Shown: piece by piece, positions 37,341-52,300 of the stretch
Layout of the letters: each line of letters starts with the position of its first letter
Position numbering within the stretch: the stretch's first letter is position 1
Source of the DNA: Varroa destructor
Taxonomy: Eukaryota; Arthropoda; Arachnida; Mesostigmata; Varroidae
Direction of reading: 5' to 3'
Assembly (NCBI RefSeq): GCF_002443255.2
Contig: NW_019211454.1
Coordinates: 30,548,061-30,612,060 of the forward strand
Length of the DNA stretch: 64,000 bases
Notes under the pieces: model-generated
The model's input: the letters and a program-made list of their open reading frames with translations, nothing else
Told to the model about the DNA's origin: nothing
Database searches by the model: none
Program-made: the position numbers and the translations under genes

Positions 37341-39012
37341 TCCAGCTTTCCAGGAATAACCTTTAAGCAGGGGAAAACTTTGCCTTCGTTTTTGCTGCTC
37401 ATTCATATCATGTTTAGGCTCATGTCTGTGGCGCGAGCAAAAAAAGGACTAGTCTTGAACGTAAGAGAACGTCGATCTCTCGAGTTCATTCGCGACGATA
37501 AGAAATATAGACGCCGCGTACAACTGTTCTCGGTCAGTTCCCAGCCGATGGCATACAGATGCGCAGACACAGTCACGCGGACTCTGACTGACTCATACAT
37601 ACACCAGACTAACGTGCTCACATGTGAAAAGCCAGCGGAAACCGGTTGCTTAAAAAAGGAAGAGGTCAAAATATCGACGTAGCTGAATTCTTCCCTGACC
37701 TCTGTATGCTTCAGTTACGCAAGCCTTGGAAAGCCAAACAGTTTGGCCGTAATCTCGATTCTACGGTGGTGCACCGAGCTAGCCACGAGAACATTAGTGC
37801 AAATAGGAAACGCGCAGATGAATAAAAGAGCTTATCGCTACTCGACCCAGTATCAATAACCCTACCATGTAAACTGAGTGTCCATGTGAACCTGCGTGTA
37901 TTGAATGATTACTTTCACAATAGTTATGCGGCTTACGGCGTTCAAATTTGGGTATCTTTACAAAGGCTTTCGAAAGACTGTTTCCTGAGAGGTTGCTCAG
38001 TCTTTTCGATTACGTCGCTCGACCGACCAAAATGATGTCGCTTGAAAATACGCTTAATCTTTCATTTTAGTTACATATAACGGAATATTATTCGCGTATC
38101 GTGAGCGGAACTGATTATGTCTTGAGCATAATGGTTCATGTCTGTCAACGGTGTGTCTCGTTCTGTTCATGTTTAACCGAAAATTATGCTAGGCCACCTT
38201 TTACGTTACGATGTCATAATCTTACTAACCGAAATAATCGGGCCAACTTGAGCATTGGCTCTGTCGTTTATATTATCCGCTAAGCTTATATATTGAACCA
38301 TGTCGACCTGCCGAGGCTGTCGCTGCTTACGTTGTGCATATCATAGTGAACTAGGACGAAGCCCAGGTGAGTGATTGTTGAAGGTTTTAGTGAGATTTTA
38401 CTGTTACAGCAAAATAGTCTCAATAACGTTAAAAGCGCAATTGGCCGTTTAATTTAACTCATGTTACTTGTATACTTATCAATGACATAGTGGCATACAC
38501 AGGTCAGTCCAGCTGTACGCTTACAGTACGCTTATAAATAAATATAACCCTCGGCATTTTTCTATCTTTCATAAAGCCGCGTTGGAATCAATGTCTCTGG
38601 TGAGAATACATCGTACATCAAACTAATTCACAATAGTGAAATTTGAAATCGTTTTCTAAATGTACCACTCAATAGCATTGATACGGTCGGCTCTCTACTG
38701 TTCTAGGCATCTTTTTACCATCGTAAAAAAAAAAAGGCGAAGCTTGTGTACCAAAGCACTTGTAGGTATAATGCTCCACCGTCTGGTGCGGCGGACACGC
38801 TGAAGTAGAAGTCTGGAAATCGCCCCCATGCTATGTCAATGCTCCTCTGTTGTGGGGTCCGCAAACAGCATGTCCCATGCGAGATGGCTCATAATTCACG
38901 TGGACGAGCGTTGCGAAACGAGCAATCGACTGGCTACCTTTAGAAATCACCAGCGTTCGTTTTTACCGATAACATATGCGGAACAACAGTAAAAAAACTG
39001 GCTTGAATTTCT

Positions 39013-39049
39013 CTTATATATATATATATATATATATACATATATATAA
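39013..39049. repeat. (TA)n microsatellite
   Basis: Long alternating TA tract with a single ACA interruption. A second TA tract of about 20 bp lies at 39362-39381. Confidence 0.95.
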
Positions 39050-42000
39050 CGCCTTTGCTCGTGGCAATGGCGCAACAACGTATTTATTGACTGATAAATT
39101 ATGTTTCATGTCGGCAGGTCGAAAAATACATTGAAGATTCTCCACATGAAGTAAGCCCAAATGTGGGCCCGTATAATAGAAAGTCCAAATATCGAAATTT
39201 TTTAGGCTATCTATCTTCGTACAGTTTTCCTCGTATAAGATTTAGCTTCATGCTTGCAACGCTGCCACCATCAGTTTTACATTTTCAAGGAAGAACAAGA
39301 TTTTGTTAACACGGAAACGATATTAACCGACGCTATTTAACCAATCTCGATAACAAATTCAGATATATATATATATATATTCCCTCAGCTTCCCAATCAA
39401 TATCCATGCTTCTAAAGAGGCGACGATAAGACAGCTTATTGAGGCGATTTCTCCTCTAATACGGCCGCTCTGGACTGACATTATTTTGTTAGATAAAAAA
39501 ACGAAATATTTTATTTAGTGACGATGAGTGTTATCAATTTTTCAAATAGGCCGCCGAAGCTTTGCGAAGAGTCGTATCACTAGGATCCAAGCGTTTTTCT
39601 ATCTATCTGCAAGTTGCCAACAAACGCAAGTCGGGTAAATTGCGTTGCTTTTAATAATATCTGTTTGTGTCCATTTTCTACAATTGGGATCATTCTACAG
39701 TTAGTGCTCTTAGTAGAGTCCTATTGAACTATTCTGGGCTTCTTATTATACAGCATAGTGGTAGTAAGATAAAATGACAGTTGTTGCATTCTTTATTTTA
39801 GGTTAGAATTAACATGTAACATGAGCGGCAACACTCCGTCCTGAAGTCTGGGCAACGAGGCCGACTCTCCACCTTTAGTAGCCTTTTCCAAAAGTATTCT
39901 GTTTACAAAGCCTTATGCATCCAAATGACTATCAAGGGAATTTTCTTTGCGTCTAAACTTCAATTTCAACACGACGAAATCACCTTACCTTGGAAGAATT
40001 ATTATATTTTAATACTAACCGAAAGTGGTACAAAGCCGTTTCTAACTGGACCAACGAATGCCGTCCGTAAAACTATGAAGACTGCGTGCTATTACGTGCG
40101 CCTTCAGTACATACTGAATTAAATGTAGCGTTAACAGGGCCGATCGTTCATCACCGGTTCGTAGCTTTCATCTTTCATTTCAAATCCTGTTTTAATCGTA
40201 TGACGACATTAGCTAGAGTATACACGAAAATGTTTTACGGTTATCAGCGAGCAGATACTTTTCGTAGAAAGAAATTGCCGCAACTTAATTTTTATGTAAC
40301 GTAATATTTGGTAAATGTAGGTACAATACACCGCCGAGTTAGCTCGTATACGTAAACGGCTTCATTTCCAAAAATTTAAAAAAATAATTTTCGTTTCAAA
40401 ATAATATCGTGTATATTACAAATCAAAATCTAGCTGATAATGCTGAATAAGATAATAAGCAAGGCACTATCACATCTCGCTTTAACTACTTGGAAGCCAA
40501 CAAACCCACTTTTTGGCTATTCTTTCTCGCTACATGTTGCCCGCTATTTCATCCTCAAAGCGTTTTTCGTCGAGTGTAGTTGTATCTAGTAACTCTGCTA
40601 ATTTTACGTCATTTCTTGGGTGGTCTTCGAGCAGGAATTCTATGTGGAACTTCTGCTATCGACCACATGTGGACTTCATCCCTGATCTTGAAGTTTACAA
40701 GCAGACACCTATTGCCATCGAATCATGCGTTCACACATTTTCAGTCATTAGAGAAGGAACTCGCATCAACTGTATTACCATATAATTCGTTTGAGTCTTG
40801 CGCTCGATTCCCTTTTCGAATTGCTCTATATTAGTAAAACGATATACGGACAAAATTATCTGCATTTTAAGGAATATATAGCTTTTTTAAATTGGATTTA
40901 AGAATCTACAGAGACGGGGCTATTGAATTGTGAAAATTTGACCAGATTATAAGATCAAAGAATCAAGTTAATACACTTACGGATCTTATGAAAAAGACGT
41001 TCTTCCGCGTAACAAACTATGCATGCCCATACATTTATTTATACCAAGACCTACTTAGCCTTAAAATAAAACCTAACTTACGGAACTTAACGTAACGCAC
41101 TAATCTCTTCGATTGTTTTACGCATACATATTTACGAGACACTCATTCTTTTATCGTTATTCTTTCCTGTTTCGATATATAGAGTAAACACCGCATCTGT
41201 ACAGACTTACTGTGGTATGAACAATCTTCGCGATTGGGTTCTGTATTCTTCTGCATTGCGCTCAGCTCTGTTTAAGCGAAAGATCTACGTAGGAAACAAT
41301 AGCTTATTCGGTTAAAATGAGCGGCCATCATAGCCCCGACTGGCTCGTTGGCTGATACAGTGTGGTCGACCCTCCGCAGTTGAGATGGCGAGGGCAAATG
41401 CGGCAAATTCGATTTGGCTGGATTTTAAAACGATTGCAGCGTCATTGTAACTCTGTCCCAGACCCTGTAGCCAATAGAAGATGAAATGAGAGGAAAAACA
41501 TGAAGGATAAAGGCGGTCTTGTCGGTAGAAGCCGAACCACCCTCTAACTTCCGACTCACTCGGCTTCAACTGCAACGCCATCGTGACTTTCTTGCCGCTG
41601 ATGCTAGACAGGACACGGAAACGTTCGCTGGCCTCTTGGCAACGACGGGACGGGGCATAAGGAGCGTATGGTCCGTGCGATGCGGCAACGGAACGTGCAG
41701 CCAGTTGTTCCTCACTAAGTCACTGGTATGAGTGCGCTCACCCATACACTTGTCCGTTTTCTTTTTCGGCATGTTTTTGTCTAAAGTAGAGGAAAACATC
41801 AAACGTTCTTAAATGACTAATGCGACTAGCTGTTATGTGCCATGCTTTCTGTTTTGCGTCCATCTATATTCCACCCCTGACTGGTTCCGCTTAGTCGTCC
41901 CCTCTCGTCAATTTCGTTTAGGACCTCTGGGTCCACACAATGGAGCCAAGGACAGCAGTAGCGTTGGTTTCAGGGAGCGAGTAACATATGTAAGAGAGTA

Positions 42001-43676
42001 GAAGAAGCTTTGAAAAGGGACGATGGCACGGATGTTGCGTCCCACGTACTCGAAGGCCATGACACTCTGGAGCATTGGTTTGAAGTGCAAACGATCGACA
42101 TTTTTCTCTTCGAAGTTCGCTTGCAAGTGTAGTAGCCTCGTACGTTGTTCGTCCCTTCATCAAACCGTTTATCTGTTGCCAAATTCTACGCCTGCATCTT
42201 CTCTGTATATCTGTATGGATACGGGTACTTTGTTCTTATGTAGTTGCGTTTAAGTGAATTCCCGGGCTGACCAAAATTAAGAAGTCATCGGTACACCGTC
42301 GAAAACGAAAACACTTAGTCGTATGTATATTATCTCGTATGTGAGCAATCTTTTCATTTACTAATTCATGCGCGTACTATATTGCTTTGCGACTGCAACA
42401 ATCTGCGCCTTTCAGGTTTTCGCGGTTGATCATTTTTTGTCCGGTGCTCAATGGGGGCATTGAATATTATACCGTATCACAGGAAACTTTAGTTGAGCGG
42501 GATCTGTCGAGCTGAGTTGTTATCCGTTGTTGTCCACAACTATGTCGGATCGAATGTGAATGGAAGATAGCGCCTGCGGCGAAATCAACGGTGTACATCC
42601 ACGTTCCCGTAGTCGTTATCATGCGCAACATGAACCCAAACAAGCATATGAAAACCCAGCGTCACTATGGCAACTTCGCTCTAGCACGTTCTCATTTCCT
42701 AAATAAGCGAGTATCAGTCGACCAGTCGTTCGGGGAACTGAGCATCTCAACAACAACTACAACAGCAGAAACGTTGCTTGACGGCGGTAGCGGGAGCGCA
42801 GCTTCCGCACTGACAGATGGAGAAGCCCTCAAAGCTCTCACAAATAGGACGAAAATAGAATAGGGCGAAAAATGATGAGGATTTTGTTCCTTCTCAACTC
42901 TTTTTCCGCCTAAGCCCTTTCTCCTCAATCCCTTCTCCAGCATCGGGTTCGTGTATTTAAGGCTTCAGCCCCTCTGATGGTGTCATTCAAGTCGCCAAAG
43001 GCGTTTCCGTTGCTAGAAGCTTCTGTTACTACTGGGCAAGGACGCTTTTATGATTAAATAAACGGATGCAATGCATTGCATAGACTCTACTCTCTATTGA
43101 ATATAAATTATACCGAGCGGACCAAGCTAAGTTAGATTCCTTGCTGTTCCTGTGGGTGTGCAGCCAGCGTGAAAAGATGATAAATAGATTTGTTTAAACA
43201 ACGACCCCAGACAATATGAGTTGTGCCAGAGAAATAAAGGGGAAAGATACTTGAGCGGCACAACGGTTACGGTTGTAACTGTAATGCCACCTGGAAAACA
43301 AGCAAAAAAACAGGAAAGGTACACACATGCACATACGAAGATACAGAGTTAGTAAGTAGACCGAGTGAAGGCGGGGAAAGAGGTGAACATTGAAATGAAT
43401 AATAAACGTTACTCGGGCAACGCTCAACTATGAATCAATTTGAAAAGAGAACCCATCACGTTTGATAGATGGTAGAGTATATAGCGTTAAGTTCACAGGT
43501 AATGGCAGTCAAAGCTATCTTGGCATTCATCGTAACAAAGCAGTTCGACGTTGATCTTTTTAGATTAAAAAAATACTTATATGAATAGTGGTTTTTGTAT
43601 AGTATTTGCGAATATTTAGCTTGGAAGCAGTTTTTTTCAGCAGACATAAATTGACTATCGGAACCGCCGAAAACGT

Positions 43677-43717
43677 AGTCGATCTCCTAAGTGTCCCTGT
43701 TACTTAGGAGATCGACT
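43677..43717. repeat. Perfect 16-bp inverted repeat with 9-nt loop
   Basis: Arm AGTCGATCTCCTAAGT (43677-43692) pairs exactly with 43702-43717, enclosing GTCCCTGTT. The stem is isolated and its flanks do not extend the pairing. Confidence 0.9.
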
Positions 43718-46700
43718 TACCAAGGCATTGTGGTAAGAAATATCATTCCATTTTGGATCAACTCATTTTACTCAAATCCTGCCAAAAACACTTAGCACAA
43801 TGAGACGCCAACGATATTCGGATCCTCATCTAACGCTTATTTACTTCACGAGCCGTTGCCTTAATGGCGCAGACCTCTTTCTATACTTCTAAAAATGTTA
43901 GGCCTTATAGAATAGTTACAGAGGCTAGCTATGTACAAGGCGGAGTACGACAGCGGTGGAAGGGATTTACCGCAAGGAAAAGCTACAACGCATATATATA
44001 TAGAAGAGAGATGTTCTCGTTAAGAAACAACTCCCATAGAGGTTACAAAGAAAAGAAGCCTTACCGAATGCCCATGATAAAGGAACGTAAACAGCTAACG
44101 TAGTTGTTCTGACCGTTGCTCCTTTCATGTGGGAACCTTTCGGGAACAAGTACAATACCTTTCTCGACGGCACAAGGACAAGCCATATTCGCCTTCGTAG
44201 GACCTTGTCCGACCTGCGGTAAACGGACCTGCATCCGTTCTTGGAGGAGATCAACAAACAGGATAACTTCGAATACTAATCACGTTGAATGCGGATGCCA
44301 TTGACAATGGACACAATGCACAGCTTATATACCATAGACTCGAAGTAATTAAATAATTATTGTTCCCATAATGATATGTACTTGAATGAACGTCAGATGT
44401 AGTATACTTTGCGCGCGCTGCTTTTAAAATTTTACTGTGTATACAGTTAATGGACAGTTACTTCTTTTTTTTTTTGTATAAAAATAAGGCTAGATAATTT
44501 CTGTTGCCAGGCTAGAATGCGTAGTAACATTCGCTAATGGAGTATAACTTAACGTACTCGATGTGAGTACCTTGCAAACGCATATTGTTTGAAAGGGTAT
44601 CAAAACGCGACAATATTGAGATTCAAATAGTGAATATAAGTTGATACGACTTTATATATATAGAAGTGAGCATAATGCCAGTGTGCAACTTCTTGATAAG
44701 AAAACATCCAACTAAATTACTCTGAAATGTAAGGCAGAGCGCGCAAATTCATATTGACGACCTTTGCTATCGTTGCCCTCGGACAACATAAATGGCAATA
44801 GAACAAGAAGAGAGTGTTATACCGTTTTTTTTGTTCATGACATAATGGCGTCAGTGGAATTTATCCTTGACTTGATTACTGCATTGTCGGAAACTTCATC
44901 ATGAAGTCAAATGCAGCCTTTCTTTAAGGTACATTTTTAGACTATGCTTCAGATAACCGTCTCGAATACTGGTAACCCATACTTCAAGAGCCTGATTTTC
45001 GTTTGGACCACATTGTTATTGCGACTGGTTTTATGCTGCGACAGGTTGCTGGCTCGATCTCAAGTCTAAAAACACATGGAAAAGCTCTTCATATGGCCTT
45101 TTATGTGTTCCGGTGATGGGTTCTGTTATATAGTTTGGATTATCAAGACCTTGGTTGGCGAAGATTAGGAATGACCGCTTCAGATTCCGCCAACGTCACA
45201 GACAGACTGTAAAAATCTATACGAGTATAAAACATTATTTTTATCTAAAAATCGATATTAGATCGATAATTTCTGGTAAGTACGTCTAGAGACTATGCTT
45301 CTAACAAAATGGTGCATTAAGCAGAGTTGCTCGTTGTTCCGTTGGACAGCAAGGGGGTACTGCTTGTATATCTCACCCAAAAAAAGACTGCATCAGAGAA
45401 CCGTTGTGTTTAATCTTTTTCTACGCAGAAACGCTGTATTATTCAATGACTTCTCGCTGCCCTTTGAACTAGCTTTGCATGAACTCACTATTACGGCGCA
45501 AACTAACTATAATAATAAAATGTAGATCGTCGGATAGAAGGTTTCCTTTGTTACACATATGGAAGGGCTGGAGGTGCTATCGAAAAGCGACCGCGACAGA
45601 TCGATCTTCACATGAAGGAAGAGCAGCCTGAGCCTGTCCGACCTGTCCATGTTCCACAACGGCTCCATCTACGTCGTTGTTACGTGGGCAAAAGTTCAGC
45701 AAAGCATAACTGTCCATGGGCATTCTAGGTTGCAAGCAGTTCGACCCATCTCCACGAGTGGATCTGTAGGTAAAATGTCGCCCGGTACATGGAATTGCAA
45801 ATTGCGCATATCAGTGCTTCATCCACTGCCACTACTGCGCTAGAGGGAACCCGACCGTGTAGGAAAGCTGCAGCCAAAGTCTCAGTTCTACCTGCCAGAT
45901 ACCGGGTCTGTCCTAAGAGAATGTCTGGATGCATCTTACGGATCAGATTATCTATGCATGTTAACATAAATTGATTGCTTTTTTAATGGGGTACAGTTCG
46001 GCGTGTCATGATTGCGCCAATAGATATGTATATAAACATGTATGTCTGCATTCGTGCAAGAATCACTATCGTAAGGAGACAACATGTTTTGAGCTAAATA
46101 CAGTGATGTATGCCCCTTTGTGTACACAGCCAAGGCCGTCTCAGTGCGCGCAAATCTAGTAGCCTGAAAATATATTATTTCTACTGCCACCATCTACGAA
46201 CTAACCATGCTGCCTACATCGACATGTGGCCTTGACGGCCAAAACTGGGTAAGGAAGAAAGATGTTAGGTTTCGACAACAGCTTCAAAACGATGTTTTTT
46301 ATATGGCACACGCACACGTAACTATGGCATCATTTGCCAAATGAGAATAGGCCTTTCTACATAAAGAAAGGCTTCAAATAGACGTGTAAACACCCTTTGA
46401 TTAGTATATCCTATTGGAGCTAGACTTTCTTTTCATTCAATCATCCTATAGTCTGCTACAATCGGCGCAATAACGTTTATCACATAGTTGAACTTTTTCC
46501 CATGACCTATTCCCATAGAATCTACAGTATAAGTACAAGTATGTTTTATTGTTCAGAATGAGAAGACAAAGTCAATGTAAATAAAGCGATAATAAAGCTG
46601 TTATCTAGCGCCTTGAGCAGCGCGCAGGTCTAGATAGTTACTCAATCTTATGTTTAGTGGCTATTAATCGCTTGCGTTCTGATGGCATTATATTTTCCAG

Positions 46701-49099
46701 TTTACGGAGTCAGTATGATGCCTTAAACAGCGCATCATAGAAAAATGTATTTTCGAAAATTCTCGTCTATTGAAGTTCCATAGCTTTAGGGGGCGGACAG
46801 CAGAATTTTGTCCACTTCACTGTTAATAAAAAAAAATAGTCTGCCCCTAGAATACTGCCAGTAAATACAGTTGCGCAGACTACCCCTATTGATGCATGCA
46901 GGGGGTTTATGCTTAAACGTTGCTTACATCATACACACCCTACAAGGCTATCGTTAATGGGAAGCATTCAAAAGTATTCAAATTATTATCGGTTCATCGA
47001 CCTTCGATGGAATTGTGCATACAAGTATGAATTTCTCGTTTTATCCATCAGACAGTCATCGTCGTTGAAGTATCGCCCCTTGACACTTCAATGTCCTGTC
47101 CAAACCGTTTGCCCCCGTTCGATTGGTACTTCACGCTACTGATTAAATCTATTCTCAAGTTTTGCAATGAAAACCTACTTGAGGCTTTATATGGAGGTGA
47201 AATGCACTTTTTGCAATGTATCATTTTGTCCTTACGCAAATACATTTTATGTGAGGAAAATGGTGAATTGTTTACAAATAATATCTACTAGTTATTCCGT
47301 TATGAATATATTTTTAACATATGAAGGTATATTTGGCCTTTGAAAGATCCTTCTTTTGAGAGACTAAACATAGAAAATTTTCTAGGCAAAAATCATTACT
47401 ATCAGTCTATTGATCTTGGGAGAAACTGGGAAACCCTTGTAAGTCTTCAACATTGAAATTGTAAGATAGTCTTAGCTGCAAGGTTACATCTAGAGGCGAA
47501 AGCTTTTGTTCCTATTACTGTAACAAGGTTAATCTTATATTGAAATATATCTATTTTAAAACATTTCTAGAAGAGACCTGAATATAAATACGATATTACA
47601 AAATCAGCGTCTAGGGTTCGGATAGAATAAGATACTTCAGGCATGAGCGATTAACATATAGATTCTGTTTGGATCACAATTTGGCTATTCATTGCTGGTC
47701 TTCTGTGTTTAAAACACCGTTTTGGATGCTCTTCGAATAAATTAGAGTAGCCCGTATGTTATTTAAGCTGGATTGGCTTATTGAGATAATCGTCGAAAAG
47801 TATCACCCAACTTGTATTGTTTAGTAAATACGTTTATGAAGCTAAAACTCTACCTGTTTACAGATAAATACACTTAATATTCGTTTTTCCTTTTCTTTGC
47901 CTACTGAATACATTTGAATGTAGCACCGGCTTTACAAAAGAAGAACATATCTAACTAGTACCACCGATTCCTGCAGAATTCAATGCAGAAGGTCTTTGAA
48001 CTGAACTTATCTATACCTAGCGAAAGTTTGGTATACGCCGCAAAGCGATACCAACGATTGAAATCATGCTCCTTTGAGAATCGGCTATGTTGACGAACGT
48101 TCTAACACGTGGCCTATTTATCGGTTGTTTACGCCTGCTTTGTGTAGGAGCTAGCCTACGCCGTCTGGCAGAGTTTCAGCTTCATTAGCTCAAAGGGCTA
48201 CGACAAACCGTTGACTGTACTCGGGTCCAAATTAAGAATTTATTGTGCGCGAACCCTCGTCCGCGACTGGAGCTGCGCAGAACTTAGACAATCGTATCTG
48301 TGGATTAAATCGATATATAGTACATGGGGCCACATTATAATCGGTAAATGCTGAATCCGTGTCAACATTCTATGGTCAACTATAGATGTCATTTGAGCAG
48401 GGTGTAGTTCGAAAACGAGTATTTTTCAAGCAACAAAACGTTTTCAGTAGAAAACTAATGAATTCTGATTAAGTAGCAATGAGCCGCAGTGCATCCGTGG
48501 GAAATTAGATTGACTGCTACCCGTAACAAGTATATACGTTTTTGCCAATATAAATCTTCCCAATTGCATAACGAAAGGCGGCGTAGTCCGGTAACTCTTT
48601 GTATGCGTTTCCAATGTAACCGCAAACATGCGGCCATTGCAAGCCCAAATATCAGTATTGGTATATCTTTACTATAGAATATAGTTGGCACGTCTTTTTA
48701 AACGTTTATTGGAGAAATCCCAATTATATTCAACAAGACCCACTCCGGCTAGACCTTCAATAAAGATAAGATCTTCGTATGCTGCACTGAAGCGGCGATT
48801 CCAAAAACGTGTTTACACAGTTCACTTGTTTATCATAGGTAAAAATCATTCCGAAAATCCTATATGGAGATTTTATTTGGCCTATCGCCAGGCTTCCTGA
48901 AGAGCCTTTCCAGTGACCTGTAAGAAATACGCGATCGCTCTACACAATGACGAGAAAAGGCGAGACCTTTATTTTTTATGTCACTATACAGCTGAAATTT
49001 AATTGCTTATGGTATATAATAAAAAATGCATGCATCATGCTATTGACTCTCACAACATATCAAATACTTTTACTGGTCAAATCGTCCAGTAGACCTAGA

Positions 49100-49204
49100 A
49101 TGGAGAGCATCCCCGAGAAGTTCTGTTTGAGGGAGTTCTATGAGACGGAGCAGAACTTCCGCGTCAGATCCCTGCAGGGCCCGATCGACCAGAAATCTGA
49201 CGGG
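49100..49204 (+). CDS. Possible unrecognised coding exon
   Basis: From ATG at 49100 the frame reads MESIPEKFCLREFYETEQNF then RVRSLQGPIDQKSDG. Thirty of 35 codons end in G or C in a locally AT-rich region, while second positions are AT-rich, which is the composition of real coding DNA. An acceptor-like TCGTCCAG precedes it at 49082-49089. The open frame continues to a stop at 49349, but codon composition relaxes after about 49204, where no strong donor was found. I do not recognise the protein. It could be an exon of an unseen gene or a gene fragment. Confidence 0.35.
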
Positions 49205-49349
49205 ATAGGCTCGGAAACCAGAGTCGGAGCGTTAGAGTTGCCAAAGAGTAGCATAGGAAATGGAGGAGAAAGGCCTTATTCACTAATGGGGCCCTCGTCA
49301 GCCATTGCAGTGCACCCACACGATGGATGCACTTACCAGACACAATGTT

Positions 49350-52300
49350 AAATGGACAAAGCTATTTGGTTCCAATGTTTTATCTAGACATGACGAATAG
49401 ACCACACAGGAAACAGTTACGTGTTTAGGGGGCTCTATATAATGCATGTCCCGAACTGGACTCAATGAAGTATACACCCGGTTGAAAATCGCTTACCATT
49501 GCCATTCTGCCTCAAGCAGGCAAGTCCACCCCCAAGCACCGACGTATTTGGTCCAATGGCCTGAGGCTGTTGGGCAAATGGGGGCGGCCGTAGCGAATGG
49601 GGTGGGTGCGGAAAGAGAGGGGTGAGGCCGAAGGGGAAGTAATACCGATTCAGCCCGCTACGAATACATTGCCCGCGACGAGGGTAGCTTGTAGCAGGCC
49701 CTACCAGGCGCAGCGCATCAGTCACCACACCGTTCGGAATGGATCATTCACTAGTGGCAGCGAAAACCTCGACATCAATATATCTGTTATAATTCTGTAT
49801 AGAAAATCAATATATCTGTAATAATGACATATGACAAGTTTAAGTGTCGTGCATTACGATTGACACTGGGCATAAATACACTAGAAAAAAACTGATTGAC
49901 TTAAACTTCTATAAGCTGTCGAGAACTTTTAGGAGCGCACGAGAGACCTTCTCGTGACATCTACTTACTGTACAACTTCAAGTTTCAATAACTTAATTTC
50001 ATAGTTTCCTGGAAAAGTGTCTCGTTAGTTTGCATCTGCATTAGAAAAATCTACATATCAAATAACATAGATCAGAGCGTTCCAGATGAAGCATAAACAG
50101 CATAAATAAATGATTTGACTGTTTATATTAAAATACAAAGAGTATATCTTTTTGCAACCTAACTTATACTTTACCACTCGAAATCAACGGTTTTTTCTAC
50201 AGAATATTTGGCCCTTGATAAACACCTAATGCGCCTTCGTGTATAATCCCTAAATGCCAAGGTATTAATGGTAAATATCAGTCTTCTGTCCCCACACAGC
50301 CATCTCTAGTTGGTTCCCAAATGCTTCCCTTCTAGCTCGTCCCGTTAACGGCTTGTGGATCGTCAAGCATTAAGCACAACGGCGTTTGCAGTGGTCGAAC
50401 GCTACAATTTGAAACAGTGTTTTTTTGTGCAAAGACGCACTATTGAAGTTAGTAATTGATACTTCGACACGCCGCAAGCGTTACGCAGAATACAGACGAT
50501 ACTTCAAAAACGCAATTGATCAAAAAATCCAAAGCGACTGGTTAACTCGGAAATAAAATGACGAGCTATAGCACCGTTGTAGTACGGAACAAGGTGCGCG
50601 CCGATCCAGCGACGTCTAGGTGACGTCGTACTCAATTACTTAATCTACCGAGGAGCGCTCCGCAGCCTATCTCAAAGTAAGGATTACGTATTTACCTCTA
50701 CAAGATATGTTGTATTAACAATTCAAGGCCCAAGGCCATCACTAGGGTCGCTGATCACATGATGGGACGCAAGCCACGGTTTAGTTACTTCTTTGATCAC
50801 ATCGTCTCCTCTCTTGACTCTCATTTTTAGTTGAGTAGCTGTGTGAGTAAACACTTCTGCAGCTCAGAGAACCCAAGAATTAGTGTCGAATAACTTATAA
50901 AAACTCACGAAGAGTTACTTTATGGTGCTTCCTGTAGCACGAAGGTTTCGTTAACCTCTATTTTTTTCCTAAACAACGACGAAGTAACAGCGACAGGCAA
51001 CGGCGAGTTCTATGGTAGCCTGCTGCAAACCCTTCTATAAGCCAAAATGAAAACAGCAGAATACAACTCGCTCTTAGTTTTTATTTTAAGAGCATTGGGA
51101 TAGAAAGCAAGCTTTTAGCCTACTCTTTAGCTGCATACCTTTTTCATGTTATATAGAAATAAGATCCAACCACAAATAAGAAAAGAGAAGATGAAGTATG
51201 TCAGCAGACGATGACTTCTACAATGAAATGATGCTTACTCGCCATCGCTTAAAATTCTTATCGTTCTTGAGCAAGCTTGTTGTGCTTCAAGATACACGAT
51301 GCATAAATTTACATGCGATGGATCTTCCAAAGATTGGTTCTATCCAAAGCTGGTGTGCACAGATCTACAATACAGTGTAAAATCAGTGTAGACCTATACA
51401 CTATGACTGATTCAGATTTTCAAATATCAAACAACAGCTGAAGTTCCACACCCCAACTCTCCTGCTGACGATTTATCCTGGGCCCGCAGTTATTTATTAG
51501 CGAGCACAGTTAGAGGTAACACCGCTTAGCCTTACGTGTAGTCACTATCCACTGTGCCATTAAGCGTAGGGACAACTTTTCAACACTGGCCGACACCGTT
51601 GGTTCGCTATAGAACGCTCGACAACGCGCTCAGTCGTCCTGTAAATCGGACTGCATATAGTCATGTGTCGTTGACTGCTTAAATACAGGTCATCGCGTAT
51701 AGCTTCTTTCTAAATCAGTAGCAACAGCTGGTCTTTAAGTAAAGGCTAGTTCAGGCACAGCTGAAGAAGGACCAGATGGCCAAACAGTAGATTCCACGAC
51801 CAAACGTCAGGCATGAACCCGTTGACGCTTCTAATAGCACGCGTACAGCTCTATACGGGCGTATACAAATCTGTTCCGTTAGTTCGCTAGCTTGTGCTAT
51901 TGGCAAAGTCCGCACTTTGAAAACTCTTTCAGAGGTCATTCGTTGTGCAGTTTTGTTGATTACGTATAAACACCTAAGAATGCTCCGTAGGCAACTCGTA
52001 GGTAAAGCGCGACGTTTTTTAAACGAATACAGGTCTGTGCCTATACGCATAGACACAAAGTATATAACATCAACATGTTCATAAACCCAGTTCACTAACA
52101 TTCAGTCAGATTTTCGCACTGTTCATATGCGCTTCCGAAACCTACTTTGCCATATATGTGGCGAAGGCAATTCTAGCATCGACCATTGTAGAAGGCCTAA
52201 CATGATTTGGGCCCGTATCACTGCACAATACTGTCTACCAAGATAAGCTAGAATGTGCTACTTACGTACCGTTTTAATAGACCCTTTAGTTTACACGAAA

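Larger units (their letters stand above)
37341..49081. other. No gene seen; AT-rich with microsatellites and a hairpin
   Basis: Includes TA repeats near 39.0 and 39.4 kb, GC-richer patches at 41.3-42.0, 42.6-42.9 and 45.6-45.9 kb, the hairpin at 43.7 kb and a TGCCACCATCTAC word at 46185-46197. No frame resembles a known protein. Confidence 0.5.
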
